The notes beneath the pieces were generated by a model. It saw nothing but the letters and a program-made list of their open reading frames with translations. It was not told where the DNA came from and did no database searches. Positions 7,714 to 15,364 of a DNA stretch of 34,121 bases are shown here, piece after piece; position 1 is the first letter of the stretch, and the number at the start of each line of letters is the position of its first letter. Source of the DNA: Bacteroidales bacterium (lineage in GTDB: Bacteria; Bacteroidota; Bacteroidia; Bacteroidales; DTU049); NCBI GenBank assembly GCA_026418905.1, contig JAOAAK010000017.1:1-34121 (forward strand). The letters are read 5' to 3'. A program made the position numbers and the translations under genes.

Positions 7714-8085
7714 ATGAAATACATAGTGCGTTTACTATCGATATTTTTTGTGTTTTTTATCATAAGTGGATGTGAAAAAAATAATTGGCCAATTGTCCTT
7801 AAATCAAAAGTAACGTATAAAGTTTCAGGAACTGCTTCGGAGGTCATTATTATGTACCGTGATGAAACGGGGTCGAATAAAATCAAGGGCATTTCAAGTT
7901 CGTCTGCTTTACCCTGGAAATATGAGTTTCGTGTTAAACCCGATACGTACGTATTCTTACAAGCGAAGAACAATACAGCCTCGGGTGAAGTAGTTGTAGA
8001 AATTTTGAAAGGATCTAAAGTTATTTTTACAGACAAAAGCTCGATTCCTTATGGGACAGCTACATGCAGTGGTTACATTAAATAA
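7714..8085 (+). CDS. MmpS-like small lipoprotein
   Basis: I start this gene at ATG 7714, not at the possible ATG at 7618, because MKYIVRLLSIFFVFFIISGC is a clear lipoprotein signal with Cys20 as the lipidated residue, and because a promoter-like element lies between the two. The 123-residue product has a VTYKVSGTASEVIIMYRD strand, an ALPWKYEF segment, NNTASGEVVVEI and a C-terminal TATCSGYI. This pattern of a short beta-sandwich with 'v-x-Y-x-V-x-G-x-A', 'LPW' and a late Cys resembles the MmpS accessory domain (PF05423 type) known from mycobacterial MmpL transport partners. The similarity is inferred by eye and the function here is unknown. Only 4 bases separate its stop from that of the convergent exonuclease gene. 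Confidence 0.7.
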   Translation: MKYIVRLLSIFFVFFIISGCEKNNWPIVLKSKVTYKVSGTASEVIIMYRDETGSNKIKGISSSSALPWKYEFRVKPDTYVFLQAKNNTASGEVVVEILKGSKVIFTDKSSIPYGTATCSGYIK

Positions 8086-8089
8086 CAAT

Positions 8090-9421
8090 TTAAAGCTTAA
8101 TTAATCGAATTGTAGTTTTGTTGATTTTAGGTGAGTTTAAAATAAGTTTCAGAAATTTGGTAAGTTCAAGAGGAGGAAGTGGTATAATTTTCAAAAACAG
8201 ATAAATTTCGTCAATTGAAGTTAAAGTAAAATCTGAAGGAAAATAGCCATATCCTTGAAATAGTCCATTCTTAATAAATACAAATGGTGTAGCGTTTGAA
8301 TTCTGGTTATCAATGATGAGAAAAGTTTTCTTTTCGAACAATTGGGAAAAAATAAGATTTTCAACACGTTGATTGTAAATATCTGGAGGTTCTTTATGGT
8401 TGTAAGTATTATGATAGAGTTGATACTCACAATGTAAATTTTTATTATTGAGTCCACATAGATTTTCGTAAAGCTCATTAGTTAAACACCATGCATAAAG
8501 TTCTTTTTTGGCTTCTTCTATTGTATCGAAGTGAATGAGAGGAAGTTCGTTTTTCTTTTTACTGGTTGGATGAATTTCGAAACAGATATATCCTTCATCG
8601 TTTACCTGATGGTAAATTCCTATTTTTTTAAGAAAACCATGTTTGCGCCTAAGATGAGCTTTTACTTTTTGAGTTTCAACCCATTCAAGCAAATTTGCAA
8701 TAAGTAAACTTTGAGTTTCAATATAACTAACATCCTCGAAAGATTGCTGAAGTGATTTATTGCGTGAATAGAAACTTCGGTATTGTTGTTGTACGGATTT
8801 TCTGATGTTCTCAGAGCTTTTGACAAGAAGTACGTTTTTATCTTTATCTAGAAGGAAAAACAATCCAGGAGTATCTGGCAGATATGAAAAAGAGTTGAAA
8901 TTGTCACATAAAGAGTAGTCTTGAAGTGAAAGAATTTTTAGAAAAAGGTTTGCTGTTGCCATAGCATCGCTAAGAGCGCGATGATGATCATGCAAAGGGA
9001 TGTCAAGCCAAGAAGTTAGTTTTTTCAGCTGATATGAAGGAAGGTCAGGAAAGAATTCGCGCGAAAGTCTTAAAGTGTCAATTATCGGAATTTCAAAATT
9101 GATGCCCATACGGGCAAATTCTGATTGTATGACTTTATAATCAAATGTTGCATTATGAGCAACAAAAATTGATTCTTTAAAAAAATTGAGCACATCAAAA
9201 GCAATTTCATGAAAATAGGGGGCATCTTTAATCATTTCATTGGATATTCCAGTTAGATTAGTTATGAAAGGAGGAATATGTTTGCCAGGATGAACAAGAC
9301 TATGAAAAGTTTCGGTAATTTTTTGATTTTCTATGCGAATAAGTGCAATTTCAATGATTCTATTTTGATTTAAAGTTCCACCTGTGGTTTCAACATCACA
9401 AACCACATATGATTTATTCAT
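8090..9421 (-). CDS. DnaQ-like 3'-5' exonuclease fused to a degenerate GIY-YIG domain
   Basis: The first ~165 residues of this 443-residue protein form a DEDDh exonuclease: Asp9 and Glu11 in CDVETTGG, Asp94 in HNATFDYKV, and His147 and Asp152 in HHRALSDAMAT are all present, so this half should be active. Residues about 182-260 align with the UvrC-type GIY-YIG nuclease fold (PGLFFLLDKDKNVLLVKSSENIRKSV), a fusion common in Bacteroidota. The nuclease residues are lost: GIY reads GLF, YIG reads LVK, the catalytic Arg is Ser209, and the metal-binding Glu position is Ala242. The C-terminal ~180 residues show no recognised domain. The role is probably nucleic-acid repair or processing, not the replicative proofreading subunit. 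It is the last gene of the chain starting at ribF, with a 4-bp overlap with the upstream lipoprotein gene. Confidence 0.85.
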   Translation of the reverse strand: MNKSYVVCDVETTGGTLNQNRIIEIALIRIENQKITETFHSLVHPGKHIPPFITNLTGISNEMIKDAPYFHEIAFDVLNFFKESIFVAHNATFDYKVIQSEFARMGINFEIPIIDTLRLSREFFPDLPSYQLKKLTSWLDIPLHDHHRALSDAMATANLFLKILSLQDYSLCDNFNSFSYLPDTPGLFFLLDKDKNVLLVKSSENIRKSVQQQYRSFYSRNKSLQQSFEDVSYIETQSLLIANLLEWVETQKVKAHLRRKHGFLKKIGIYHQVNDEGYICFEIHPTSKKKNELPLIHFDTIEEAKKELYAWCLTNELYENLCGLNNKNLHCEYQLYHNTYNHKEPPDIYNQRVENLIFSQLFEKKTFLIIDNQNSNATPFVFIKNGLFQGYGYFPSDFTLTSIDEIYLFLKIIPLPPLELTKFLKLILNSPKINKTTIRLIKL

Positions 9422-9936
9422 TGTTTTATGAGTTGTTCGAATCCATGAATTTTTTTGAGTTTTTCAAATAACGGGCGTGGATCAGCGGAAAGATTCCCTG
9501 CAGCAAGTTTACCACAATAATATGCATAGCCATTCAAAATTTCTTGATTATGATTGTCGAATAATTTGATTTTATAGTTTTTTCCAGAATCACAACCTGA
9601 TTCGATTATTTCTTCCTTCTTATGAAGTTTGAGTGAATCGATACTTTTGACCATGTCATGAAAAAAGTTTTCAGGAAGGATAAAAGTAGTATCGTGAAAA
9701 ACCCGGTATGCATTATATACTTTAACGTTCATGTTTGTAGGGGTAATTGTTGCTTTGTAATTTCTAATGTTTTCTTCAGATTTTCTCCTGACGTCTTCAA
9801 AAATGAAAATGATTTGTGTAGGCTTATATTGAATGATACTATCCTTTGGGTTTGTTTTATTGTCTTTATTGCTTGAATTGCAAGATAACAATAACAAAAC
9901 AATTAGACCTGAAATGAAAAGTATTATGCGGATCAT
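9418..9936 (-). CDS. Putative lipoprotein of unknown function
   Basis: The 172-residue protein has a lipoprotein signal (MIRIILFISGLIVLLLLSC, Cys19) followed by an Asn/Lys/Ser-rich linker and a globular domain of about 130 residues. That domain contains two further cysteines, in ESGCDSGKNY and YYCGKLAAGN, which could pair in the periplasm. I do not recognise the family. The ATGA overlap (4 bp) with the exonuclease gene downstream and a 4-bp overlap with truB upstream show that it is embedded in a translationally coupled chain. Confidence 0.7.
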   Translation of the reverse strand: MIRIILFISGLIVLLLLSCNSSNKDNKTNPKDSIIQYKPTQIIFIFEDVRRKSEENIRNYKATITPTNMNVKVYNAYRVFHDTTFILPENFFHDMVKSIDSLKLHKKEEIIESGCDSGKNYKIKLFDNHNQEILNGYAYYCGKLAAGNLSADPRPLFEKLKKIHGFEQLIKQ

Positions 9937-10646
9937 ACTTGAATCATTTTATTTTCGATAAGTTTTTCGACGAAGATGATAAATTCTTTGGGGTGCATGG
10001 CATCTTCAAGTTTATATTTTCCGATTTGTGTTCTACAGAGGGAGCCCAGGTAAGCTGCTGTCTCCAGGGCGTCGCCGAAGTCTCTTGCAATGGAACGAAT
10101 ATAAGTGCCTTTGCTGCAAACTATTTGAAAGTCCACTTCAGGAAGTTCAATACGGGTGATATTGAATTCATAAATCGTAATAGGGCGTGGAGATAGATGG
10201 ATAGTTTTACCATTTCTGACATACTCGTAAGCTCTTTTGCCGTTGACTTTGATGGCACTGTATTGAGGTGGCATTTGCATCTGGTTACCTATCATTTCTT
10301 TGGCTTTCTCCATAATAAGTTCGGGAGTAATATGGTCAATTGGGTATCCATCCTCAAGCTGGTCGAGTGTTTCTTTGTCGAAAGATGGAGTAAAAGCTCC
10401 GAGGACGAAAGTTCCCTCGTATGTTTTTGGAAGATTTTGGATTTTGCTAGCCATTTTGGTTTTTTTGTTAGTGAGAACAATAAGTAATCCGGTTGCAAGT
10501 GGATCAAGGGTGCCCCCATGACCAATTTTTATGGGTTTTTTCAAAAGCCTGTGTAGATTTTGTTTAATGAAATTGACTACGTCGAAAGACGTCCAAGTGT
10601 AGGGTTTATCAATTAGGAGAATTTCACCGCTTTCAAAATCGAACAT
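9933..10646 (-). CDS. truB: tRNA pseudouridine(55) synthase TruB
   Basis: This enzyme isomerises U55 in the T-loop of tRNAs to pseudouridine. The hallmark KIGHGGTLDPLATGLL carries the catalytic Asp, and later motifs (PPQYSAIKVNGKRAYEYVR, CSKGTYIRSIARDFG) are those of TruB. I use ATG 10646 (protein of 237 residues, beginning MFDFESGEILLIDKPYTWTS), the usual TruB N-terminus. A longer frame from 10721 would add 25 non-conserved residues and overlap uppP by 73 bp. With the chosen start the gene begins 2 bases after the uppP stop. The protein lacks the extra C-terminal PUA domain found in longer TruB forms, as is usual in this phylum. Confidence 0.93.
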   Translation of the reverse strand: MFDFESGEILLIDKPYTWTSFDVVNFIKQNLHRLLKKPIKIGHGGTLDPLATGLLIVLTNKKTKMASKIQNLPKTYEGTFVLGAFTPSFDKETLDQLEDGYPIDHITPELIMEKAKEMIGNQMQMPPQYSAIKVNGKRAYEYVRNGKTIHLSPRPITIYEFNITRIELPEVDFQIVCSKGTYIRSIARDFGDALETAAYLGSLCRTQIGKYKLEDAMHPKEFIIFVEKLIENKMIQV

Positions 10647-10648
10647 AT

Positions 10649-11428
10649 TTATAGATTTGTAAATGTTATTCCTGCATTCATTAAAATCAGGAAAATCATA
10701 CTTAATATGATACGATACCAACCAAAAAACTTAAATCCAAATTTAACAAGAAATGAAATGAATGATTTTATGACAAGGATGGCGATTATAAAAGAGATGA
10801 AATTGCCCAAAATGATTAATTTCAAATGAAATGGATCAAGCAAAACTTCATGATTTTTGTAAAGCTCAAATCCTGATGCTGCTGTGATGGTAGGTACTGC
10901 GAGAAAAAAACTAAATTCTGCTGCTTGTTTTCTGCTAAGTTTTTGTGCAAGACCACCTATGATGGTAGCTGCAGAGCGACTCACTCCAGGTAACATTGAA
11001 AAAACCTGGAAAAGGCCTATGAAAAAAGAGTGTCTCGGTGTAATCTTAGGTGCGTCTTCTCTATTTCCAAGTTTATCAATGAAAATCATGATTATGCCAA
11101 CTATGAAAAGATTAATAACAACCATCAGAACGTTAGACAGAAATTCTTCAATATAGGAATGAAACAATAAACCCAGCAGAGCTGCTGGAAAAAAAGCAAT
11201 AAATAAATTGAGGTAGAACTGAAGGTCTTTAAAAAATTCTTTATAATACAAAACAACAACTGCTAATATTGCTCCGAACTGGATAGAAATAATATATGTT
11301 TTGACAAATTCGGTTGATTCAATTTGCAACAATGATTGAGCTAAAATGAGATGTCCCGTTGATGAGACTGGTATAAATTCAGTTAGGCCTTCGACTATAG
11401 CAAGGACAATGGCTTCGAAAAGTGTCAT
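10649..11428 (-). CDS. uppP: Undecaprenyl-diphosphatase UppP (BacA)
   Basis: The 259-residue polytopic membrane protein has both signature motifs of the BacA/UppP family: EGLTEFIPVSSTGHLIL near 14-30 and the second loop with SMLPGVSRSAATI near 141-153. It dephosphorylates undecaprenyl diphosphate to recycle the lipid carrier used for peptidoglycan and O-antigen synthesis. About eight transmembrane segments are apparent and the length is normal. The start overlaps the DUF3098 gene by 4 bp (ATGA) and the stop is 2 bases before truB; this order is a conserved Bacteroidota string. Confidence 0.95.
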   Translation of the reverse strand: MTLFEAIVLAIVEGLTEFIPVSSTGHLILAQSLLQIESTEFVKTYIISIQFGAILAVVVLYYKEFFKDLQFYLNLFIAFFPAALLGLLFHSYIEEFLSNVLMVVINLFIVGIIMIFIDKLGNREDAPKITPRHSFFIGLFQVFSMLPGVSRSAATIIGGLAQKLSRKQAAEFSFFLAVPTITAASGFELYKNHEVLLDPFHLKLIILGNFISFIIAILVIKSFISFLVKFGFKFFGWYRIILSMIFLILMNAGITFTNL

Positions 11429-11679
11429 TTCTTATTATTATTTGCTGGGCGGTAAAGTATGGCTATCACATTTACCACGATTCCTAGAACAATGAGAATG
11501 GGGGCTAAAGTCAATCTTTGAAAAGAAAAAATTTCGTAATTAAAAACCTTGGGATCATGGGAACCACCACCTATCATTAAAAGATATCCCAAAGCCATAA
11601 GTAAGATGCCGCCTAGCATTAGCAAATAGTTTATTTTTCCGAAAACCATTTGGGGTTTGTTTTGAGGAGTTTGCTTCAT
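11425..11679 (-). CDS. DUF3098 small membrane protein
   Basis: I use ATG 11679 (MKQTPQNKPQMVFGKINY, 84 residues). An upstream ATG at 11715 would add 12 residues outside the family's usual N-terminus and overlap the LRR gene by 13 bp. The protein has a short polar N-terminus and two transmembrane helices joined by a loop with GGGSHDPKVFNYEIFSFQRLT, which is characteristic of DUF3098. The family is restricted to Bacteroidota and normally lies between ftsX and uppP. Here ftsX is not upstream; an LRR protein gene occupies that place. The role is unknown, although the usual neighbourhood suggests a link to cell division or envelope growth. Confidence 0.87.
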   Translation of the reverse strand: MKQTPQNKPQMVFGKINYLLMLGGILLMALGYLLMIGGGSHDPKVFNYEIFSFQRLTLAPILIVLGIVVNVIAILYRPANNNKK

Positions 11680-11702
11680 GTTTTTTTGCAAAGTTAATTT
11701 TT

Positions 11703-12293
11703 TTAATTTCTGCAATTACAACTTTGACTGAAAAAAATCCTAGTATGAGGAAGAAGATTTTCGATATAGCTTTGTTGTTCTTTGGTAAGTGGAATAACTC
11801 GAAGATCTAAGTATTGAAGAGAAGAGGATATCTTTTGAATTTCTTCAGGTAAACTAGTTATATTAGTTCCTGCCAAATTAAGAGATTTGAGATTTGTTAA
11901 ATTTCCTATCTCTGAAGGTAGGGTAGACAGGTCATTGAAACGAAGAATGAGGGTAGAGAGTTGAGAACACTTGCCTATTTCAGGAGGAAGTGTTTTAATC
12001 CGATTGTTACCGAGATTAAGAACACGTAGATTTTTAAGTTCTGCAATCTGAGGTGGTATCTCTTCAATTCTATTGAAGCTAAGGTCAAGATAGATAAGAT
12101 TTTTGCATAAGAATATTTCGGATGGGAAAGATTTAAGGCCTTTATGGGTCAATTTAATAAATTGGACACTATCAGGATTTTGTCTAATTTCGGACAATTT
12201 TTTATAAGGTTTTAGTAATTTGTAATTAAAGTCATTTTGCGTCAATAAAGAAATGGTATAAAAGAAGAAAAGTATTGAAACAATTGTTTTCAT
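11703..12293 (-). CDS. Leucine-rich repeat protein, exported
   Basis: The 196-residue protein begins with a hydrophobic signal (MKTIVSILFFFYTISLLTQ). It then has about five leucine-rich repeats of 23 residues between roughly 60 and 175, with the consensus L-x-x-L-x-L-x-x-N-x-I-x-x-L-P-x-E-I, closest to the bacterial 'PPxE/LPxEI' type. It ends with a Cys-containing tail (SQSCNCRN). LRR solenoids bind proteins; the partner here is unknown. The gene overlaps the end of ribF by 4 bp (12290-12293) and precedes DUF3098, so it appears co-transcribed with core genes even though LRR genes are not usual members of this string. Confidence 0.8.
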   Translation of the reverse strand: MKTIVSILFFFYTISLLTQNDFNYKLLKPYKKLSEIRQNPDSVQFIKLTHKGLKSFPSEIFLCKNLIYLDLSFNRIEEIPPQIAELKNLRVLNLGNNRIKTLPPEIGKCSQLSTLILRFNDLSTLPSEIGNLTNLKSLNLAGTNITSLPEEIQKISSSLQYLDLRVIPLTKEQQSYIENLLPHTRIFFSQSCNCRN

Positions 12294-13237
12294 TTGAATT
12301 GTTTTGCAAGAAGAGCAAGGGTTTTAGCTTTATCACGGTGGAGTTGGGAAGTGAGTTCTTCCGAAGAGGAGAATTTTCTTTCTTCTCTAATTCGGTCATA
12401 AATTTGAATAATTAATTCTTTTCCATAAAGATCAATGTTAATATCTAACAAATGGGCTTCTAACCTAAGGCTTTTTCCATTGAATGTAGGTCTTGTTCCA
12501 ATATTGACCATAGCAGGATAAGCTTGATGATCTACTTTGATTATAGCAGCGTAAACTCCGTTTGGTGGGAGTAGTTTTTCTGATAAGTCTATGGCTATGT
12601 TGGCTGTGGGAAACCCTAATTTTGAGCCAAGGTGATCCCCATGGATAACCGTACCTATAATAGTATAAGGATAGCCTAATAAACGATTTGCCAGTTGAAT
12701 GTTTCCATAAGTAAGAAGTTTTCTGATTTTAGAAGAACTAACAATGAGACCGTTTATTTCGACTGGCTCAAGCCGAATAAGTTGAATCTTAAGTTCGTTA
12801 CATATTTTTTCAAGCGTCTCGCTGTTTCCTTCTCTATTTTTTCCAAAAGCATGATCGTGACCAATGACGATGACGGATGCATGAAAAACACGGTGAAGAA
12901 TATCACGGACGAAATGTTCGGGGGGTATTTCTGCAAATTCAGTTGTAAAAGGTTGAAAATGAATATAGTCTGGTTTGAAAGGAAGGTAAGACAATAGGTG
13001 TATTTTTTCCTTGTTGGTAGTTAGAACTTTAACACTTTGGTCACCTTGGTAGAGAATGTTTCTTGGATGTTGTGCAAAAGTATATAAAAGTGAAGGAATT
13101 TGTTTCTCTCGTGCAATCGAATGTAGCCTATTTAAAATAGTTTGATGCCCTATATGGATTCCATCAAAAGTGCCTACGGTGATGGCAAGTTGGTTAGAGT
13201 GTAACTCGTGGATGTTATCTGGAGTTAAAGTTTTCAT
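12290..13237 (-). CDS. ribF: Bifunctional riboflavin kinase / FAD synthetase RibF
   Basis: The 315-residue protein has an N-terminal nucleotidyltransferase domain with VGTFDGIHIGHQTIL near 21-35 and SSSKIRKLL near 167-175, and a C-terminal riboflavin kinase domain with GDHLGSKLGFPTANI, then PPNGVYAAI and the RPTFNGKSLRLEAHLLD stretch. It phosphorylates riboflavin to FMN and adenylates FMN to FAD. Length and motifs are complete. It leads the coupled minus-strand chain that continues to 8090 and is divergent from sucC. A TATTTTTG element lies 14 bases upstream of the ATG. No FMN riboswitch-like structure fits in the 130-bp spacer. Confidence 0.95.
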   Translation of the reverse strand: MKTLTPDNIHELHSNQLAITVGTFDGIHIGHQTILNRLHSIAREKQIPSLLYTFAQHPRNILYQGDQSVKVLTTNKEKIHLLSYLPFKPDYIHFQPFTTEFAEIPPEHFVRDILHRVFHASVIVIGHDHAFGKNREGNSETLEKICNELKIQLIRLEPVEINGLIVSSSKIRKLLTYGNIQLANRLLGYPYTIIGTVIHGDHLGSKLGFPTANIAIDLSEKLLPPNGVYAAIIKVDHQAYPAMVNIGTRPTFNGKSLRLEAHLLDINIDLYGKELIIQIYDRIREERKFSSSEELTSQLHRDKAKTLALLAKQFK

Positions 13238-13251
13238 GTATAGATTGTTTG

Positions 13252-13259
13252 CAAAAATA
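13252..13259 (-). promoter_or_regulatory. Candidate -7 element for ribF
   Basis: On the minus strand TATTTTTG matches TAnnTTTG and ends 14 bases before the ribF start at 13237. No convincing -33 TTTG was found 19-21 bases further upstream, so confidence is limited. Confidence 0.35.
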
Positions 13260-13322
13260 ATTTTTTCTTAGTGATAAAAGTTTTGATCTAAGACATTTCG
13301 TATTATCAGAAAATTTAATGAT

Positions 13323-13354
13323 TTTGTTAGTTAGAGAAATTTCGATTACGTTTG
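13323..13354 (+). promoter_or_regulatory. Bacteroidota promoter for sucC
   Basis: TTTG at 13323-13326, a 20-base spacer, then TACGTTTG at 13347-13354. Both boxes match the phylum consensus perfectly. The -7 box ends 13 bases before the sucC ATG, so transcription should begin only a few bases before the start codon. This is the best promoter in the window. Confidence 0.65.
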
Positions 13355-13367
13355 CAAAAAAGATGTT

Positions 13368-14558
13368 ATGAATTTGCATGAGTATCAAGCAAAAATGTTG
13401 TTGAAACAATATGGGGTTTTGGTTCCAGTGGGATATGTAGCAAGTAATTCTGAAGAAGCTTTGATGGCTGCTAAAAAAGTTTGGGATGAAACCAAAGTAG
13501 AAGGTTGGGCTATTAAAGCTCAAATTCATGCAGGGGGGAGAGGTAAGGCTGGTGGAATTAAAATAGCTCGCCATATGGAGGAAGTTGAGTTATTTTCCCA
13601 ACAGCTTATCGGGAGCAAGCTAATTACTCCTCAAACTTCTGCGGAGGGTAAACTAGTACGAAAGATTTTGATCGAGCAAAACATATATTATCCAGGAGAA
13701 GAACAACCGCTGGAGTTTTATGTTAGTTTTCTGTTAAATAAAGCCCTGGAAAAATACATGTTTATGTATTCCATCCAAGGTGGCATGGAAATTGAGGTAG
13801 TTGCTGAGAAAAATCCCGAACTTATTTTTACTGAAATCATTGATCCTATGTTGGGTCTTATGCCGTATCAGGCTAGAAGAATGGCATATAATCTTGGTTT
13901 AAAAGGAGTGGCTTTTCAAAACATGGTTTCTTTTCTTCTGAATTTATACCGTGCGGCTATTTCTATAGATGCTAACCTTGTCGAAATCAATCCGGTTTTG
14001 AAAGCATCGGATGGTAAAATATTTGCAGCTGATGCTAAGGTGGTTATTGATAACAATGCGTTATTCAGGCATCCTGAGATTGCACAAATGGATGATCCTG
14101 ATGAAATGGATTCACTTGAAAGAGAAGCTACGCACTATAAACTTAATTACATAAAGTTAAACGGCAATGTGGGTTGTATGGTTAACGGAGCAGGTCTAGC
14201 CATGGCAACGATGGATGTTATTAAGATGAGTGGAGGTGAACCTGCTAATTTTCTTGATGTGGGTGGAAGTGCAGATGTCGACAGAGTAGAAAAAGGTTTT
14301 CGCATTATTCTAAAGGATCCCAATGTAAGGCTGATTTTTGTGAATATTTTTGGAGGTATTGTTCGTTGTGATCGCGTTGCCAATGGTATTGTCCAAGCGT
14401 ACAGGAACATTGGTGAGATACCTGTACCAGTGGTGGTTCGGTTGCAAGGAACAAATGCAGAAGAAGGAAAACAACTTATTGCTGAGAGTGGATTAAAAGT
14501 ATATTCTGTAATTTACATTGAGGAGGCAGCTGAATTGATCAATAAATTATTGTCTTAA
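13368..14558 (+). CDS. sucC: Succinyl-CoA synthetase (ADP-forming) beta subunit
   Basis: The 396-residue protein has the canonical SucC N-terminus MNLHEYQAKMLLKQYGV, an ATP-grasp domain with QIHAGGRGKAGGIK near 52-65, and a CoA-ligase domain with NFLDVGGSAD, FVNIFGGIVRCD and VRLQGTNAEEGK. It forms the heterotetramer with SucD that converts succinyl-CoA to succinate with nucleoside triphosphate formation in the TCA cycle. sucD is not next to it; the following gene is convergent. Separate sucC and sucD loci are known in Bacteroidota. A strong promoter sits immediately upstream. Its TAA shares the TTAA at 14555-14558 with the stop of the convergent aldolase gene. Confidence 0.96.
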   Translation: MNLHEYQAKMLLKQYGVLVPVGYVASNSEEALMAAKKVWDETKVEGWAIKAQIHAGGRGKAGGIKIARHMEEVELFSQQLIGSKLITPQTSAEGKLVRKILIEQNIYYPGEEQPLEFYVSFLLNKALEKYMFMYSIQGGMEIEVVAEKNPELIFTEIIDPMLGLMPYQARRMAYNLGLKGVAFQNMVSFLLNLYRAAISIDANLVEINPVLKASDGKIFAADAKVVIDNNALFRHPEIAQMDDPDEMDSLEREATHYKLNYIKLNGNVGCMVNGAGLAMATMDVIKMSGGEPANFLDVGGSADVDRVEKGFRIILKDPNVRLIFVNIFGGIVRCDRVANGIVQAYRNIGEIPVPVVVRLQGTNAEEGKQLIAESGLKVYSVIYIEEAAELINKLLS

Positions 14559-15364
14559 TGGGGATAATGAGAAAAAATATTTTTGAGTTTGCGAATGGTG
14601 CGATAGGATAATAGATGCGGATTTAGTCGCATGTGATTGATTTGCATGTAAATATGGACAGCATGATCAAGTAAATCCAAGCGTTCAGTTATGTCTTCTA
14701 CAGATTTTCCTCTTATCACGATACCATGATTTTGCCATAGACATATAGGAGATGTAAGCATAGTATGAGCCGTAGTATTCGCAAGCTTTTCAGAACCAGG
14801 TAGGGCAAAAGATAGAATGGAAATACCTTCAGGTAATCTGATAATAAGTTCTGGTAAAAGAGAAAAAAGCAATCGATTTATTTTGCGTTCTCCACGAAAA
14901 ACGTTAACTTTAATATGGGATAAAGCTATAAGAGAAGGAATATGGGCATGAACAAGAATATGACTATCAATCGATTTTTTTTTAAGAGCATGATGGACAG
15001 CAAAATGTGTTCTCCATTCTGAAGTAGGCAAAATACCTTCAAGAGGAGCGTAAAGTTCTATATAGTTGGTATGAAAAACACATAAAACAACATGTTGTAC
15101 TGGATCTTTAGCTATTTCACTCATCGAAGTTCCTGAAGCTGAGAGAACTAGAGCATGATTGGTGAGATATGTGTAAGGATTTTCCTTGAGGAAAATAGTT
15201 TTGTGGGGAAAATTGTCAAGAATGGAAATTTGAAAAGTATCTTTCCATGGGAAACGTAGAGAAATATTACCTCCTGTTGCGTAAGCCCAACCCCTATCGT
15301 GTAGATATGTTGCTAGCTGAGAGAAAGTAGAGGAGAATTCAATTTCTTGTTTAAAATTTAACAT
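14555..15364 (-). CDS. Class II aldolase, rhamnulose-1-phosphate aldolase (RhaD)-like
   Basis: The 269-residue protein follows RhaD along its whole length: an N-terminal TGGNISLR segment, LVLSASGTSMSEI (phosphate loop region), PTSEWRTHF (the Glu is the catalytic base equivalent to RhaD Glu117), VHAHIPSLIALSHI (two zinc His), PEGISILSFALPGSEKLA, and ICLWQNHGIVIRG (third zinc His). All metal ligands are present. The expected reaction is the reversible cleavage of rhamnulose 1-phosphate to dihydroxyacetone phosphate and L-lactaldehyde, but no other rhamnose genes are nearby, so the substrate is uncertain. The start codon overlaps the 3' end of the large secreted protein gene by 14 bp. The protein is cytoplasmic, with no signal peptide. 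Confidence 0.8.
   Translation of the reverse strand: MLNFKQEIEFSSTFSQLATYLHDRGWAYATGGNISLRFPWKDTFQISILDNFPHKTIFLKENPYTYLTNHALVLSASGTSMSEIAKDPVQHVVLCVFHTNYIELYAPLEGILPTSEWRTHFAVHHALKKKSIDSHILVHAHIPSLIALSHIKVNVFRGERKINRLLFSLLPELIIRLPEGISILSFALPGSEKLANTTAHTMLTSPICLWQNHGIVIRGKSVEDITERLDLLDHAVHIYMQINHMRLNPHLLSYRTIRKLKNIFSHYPH

Noticed and set aside
10647-10721. Longer N-terminus for TruB
   Set aside because: The additional 25 residues are not part of TruB and would overlap uppP by 73 bases.
13215-13574. Minus-strand frame of 119 codons across the ribF-sucC spacer
   Set aside because: It runs antisense through the well-conserved SucC N-terminus and the sucC promoter and has no recognisable domain.
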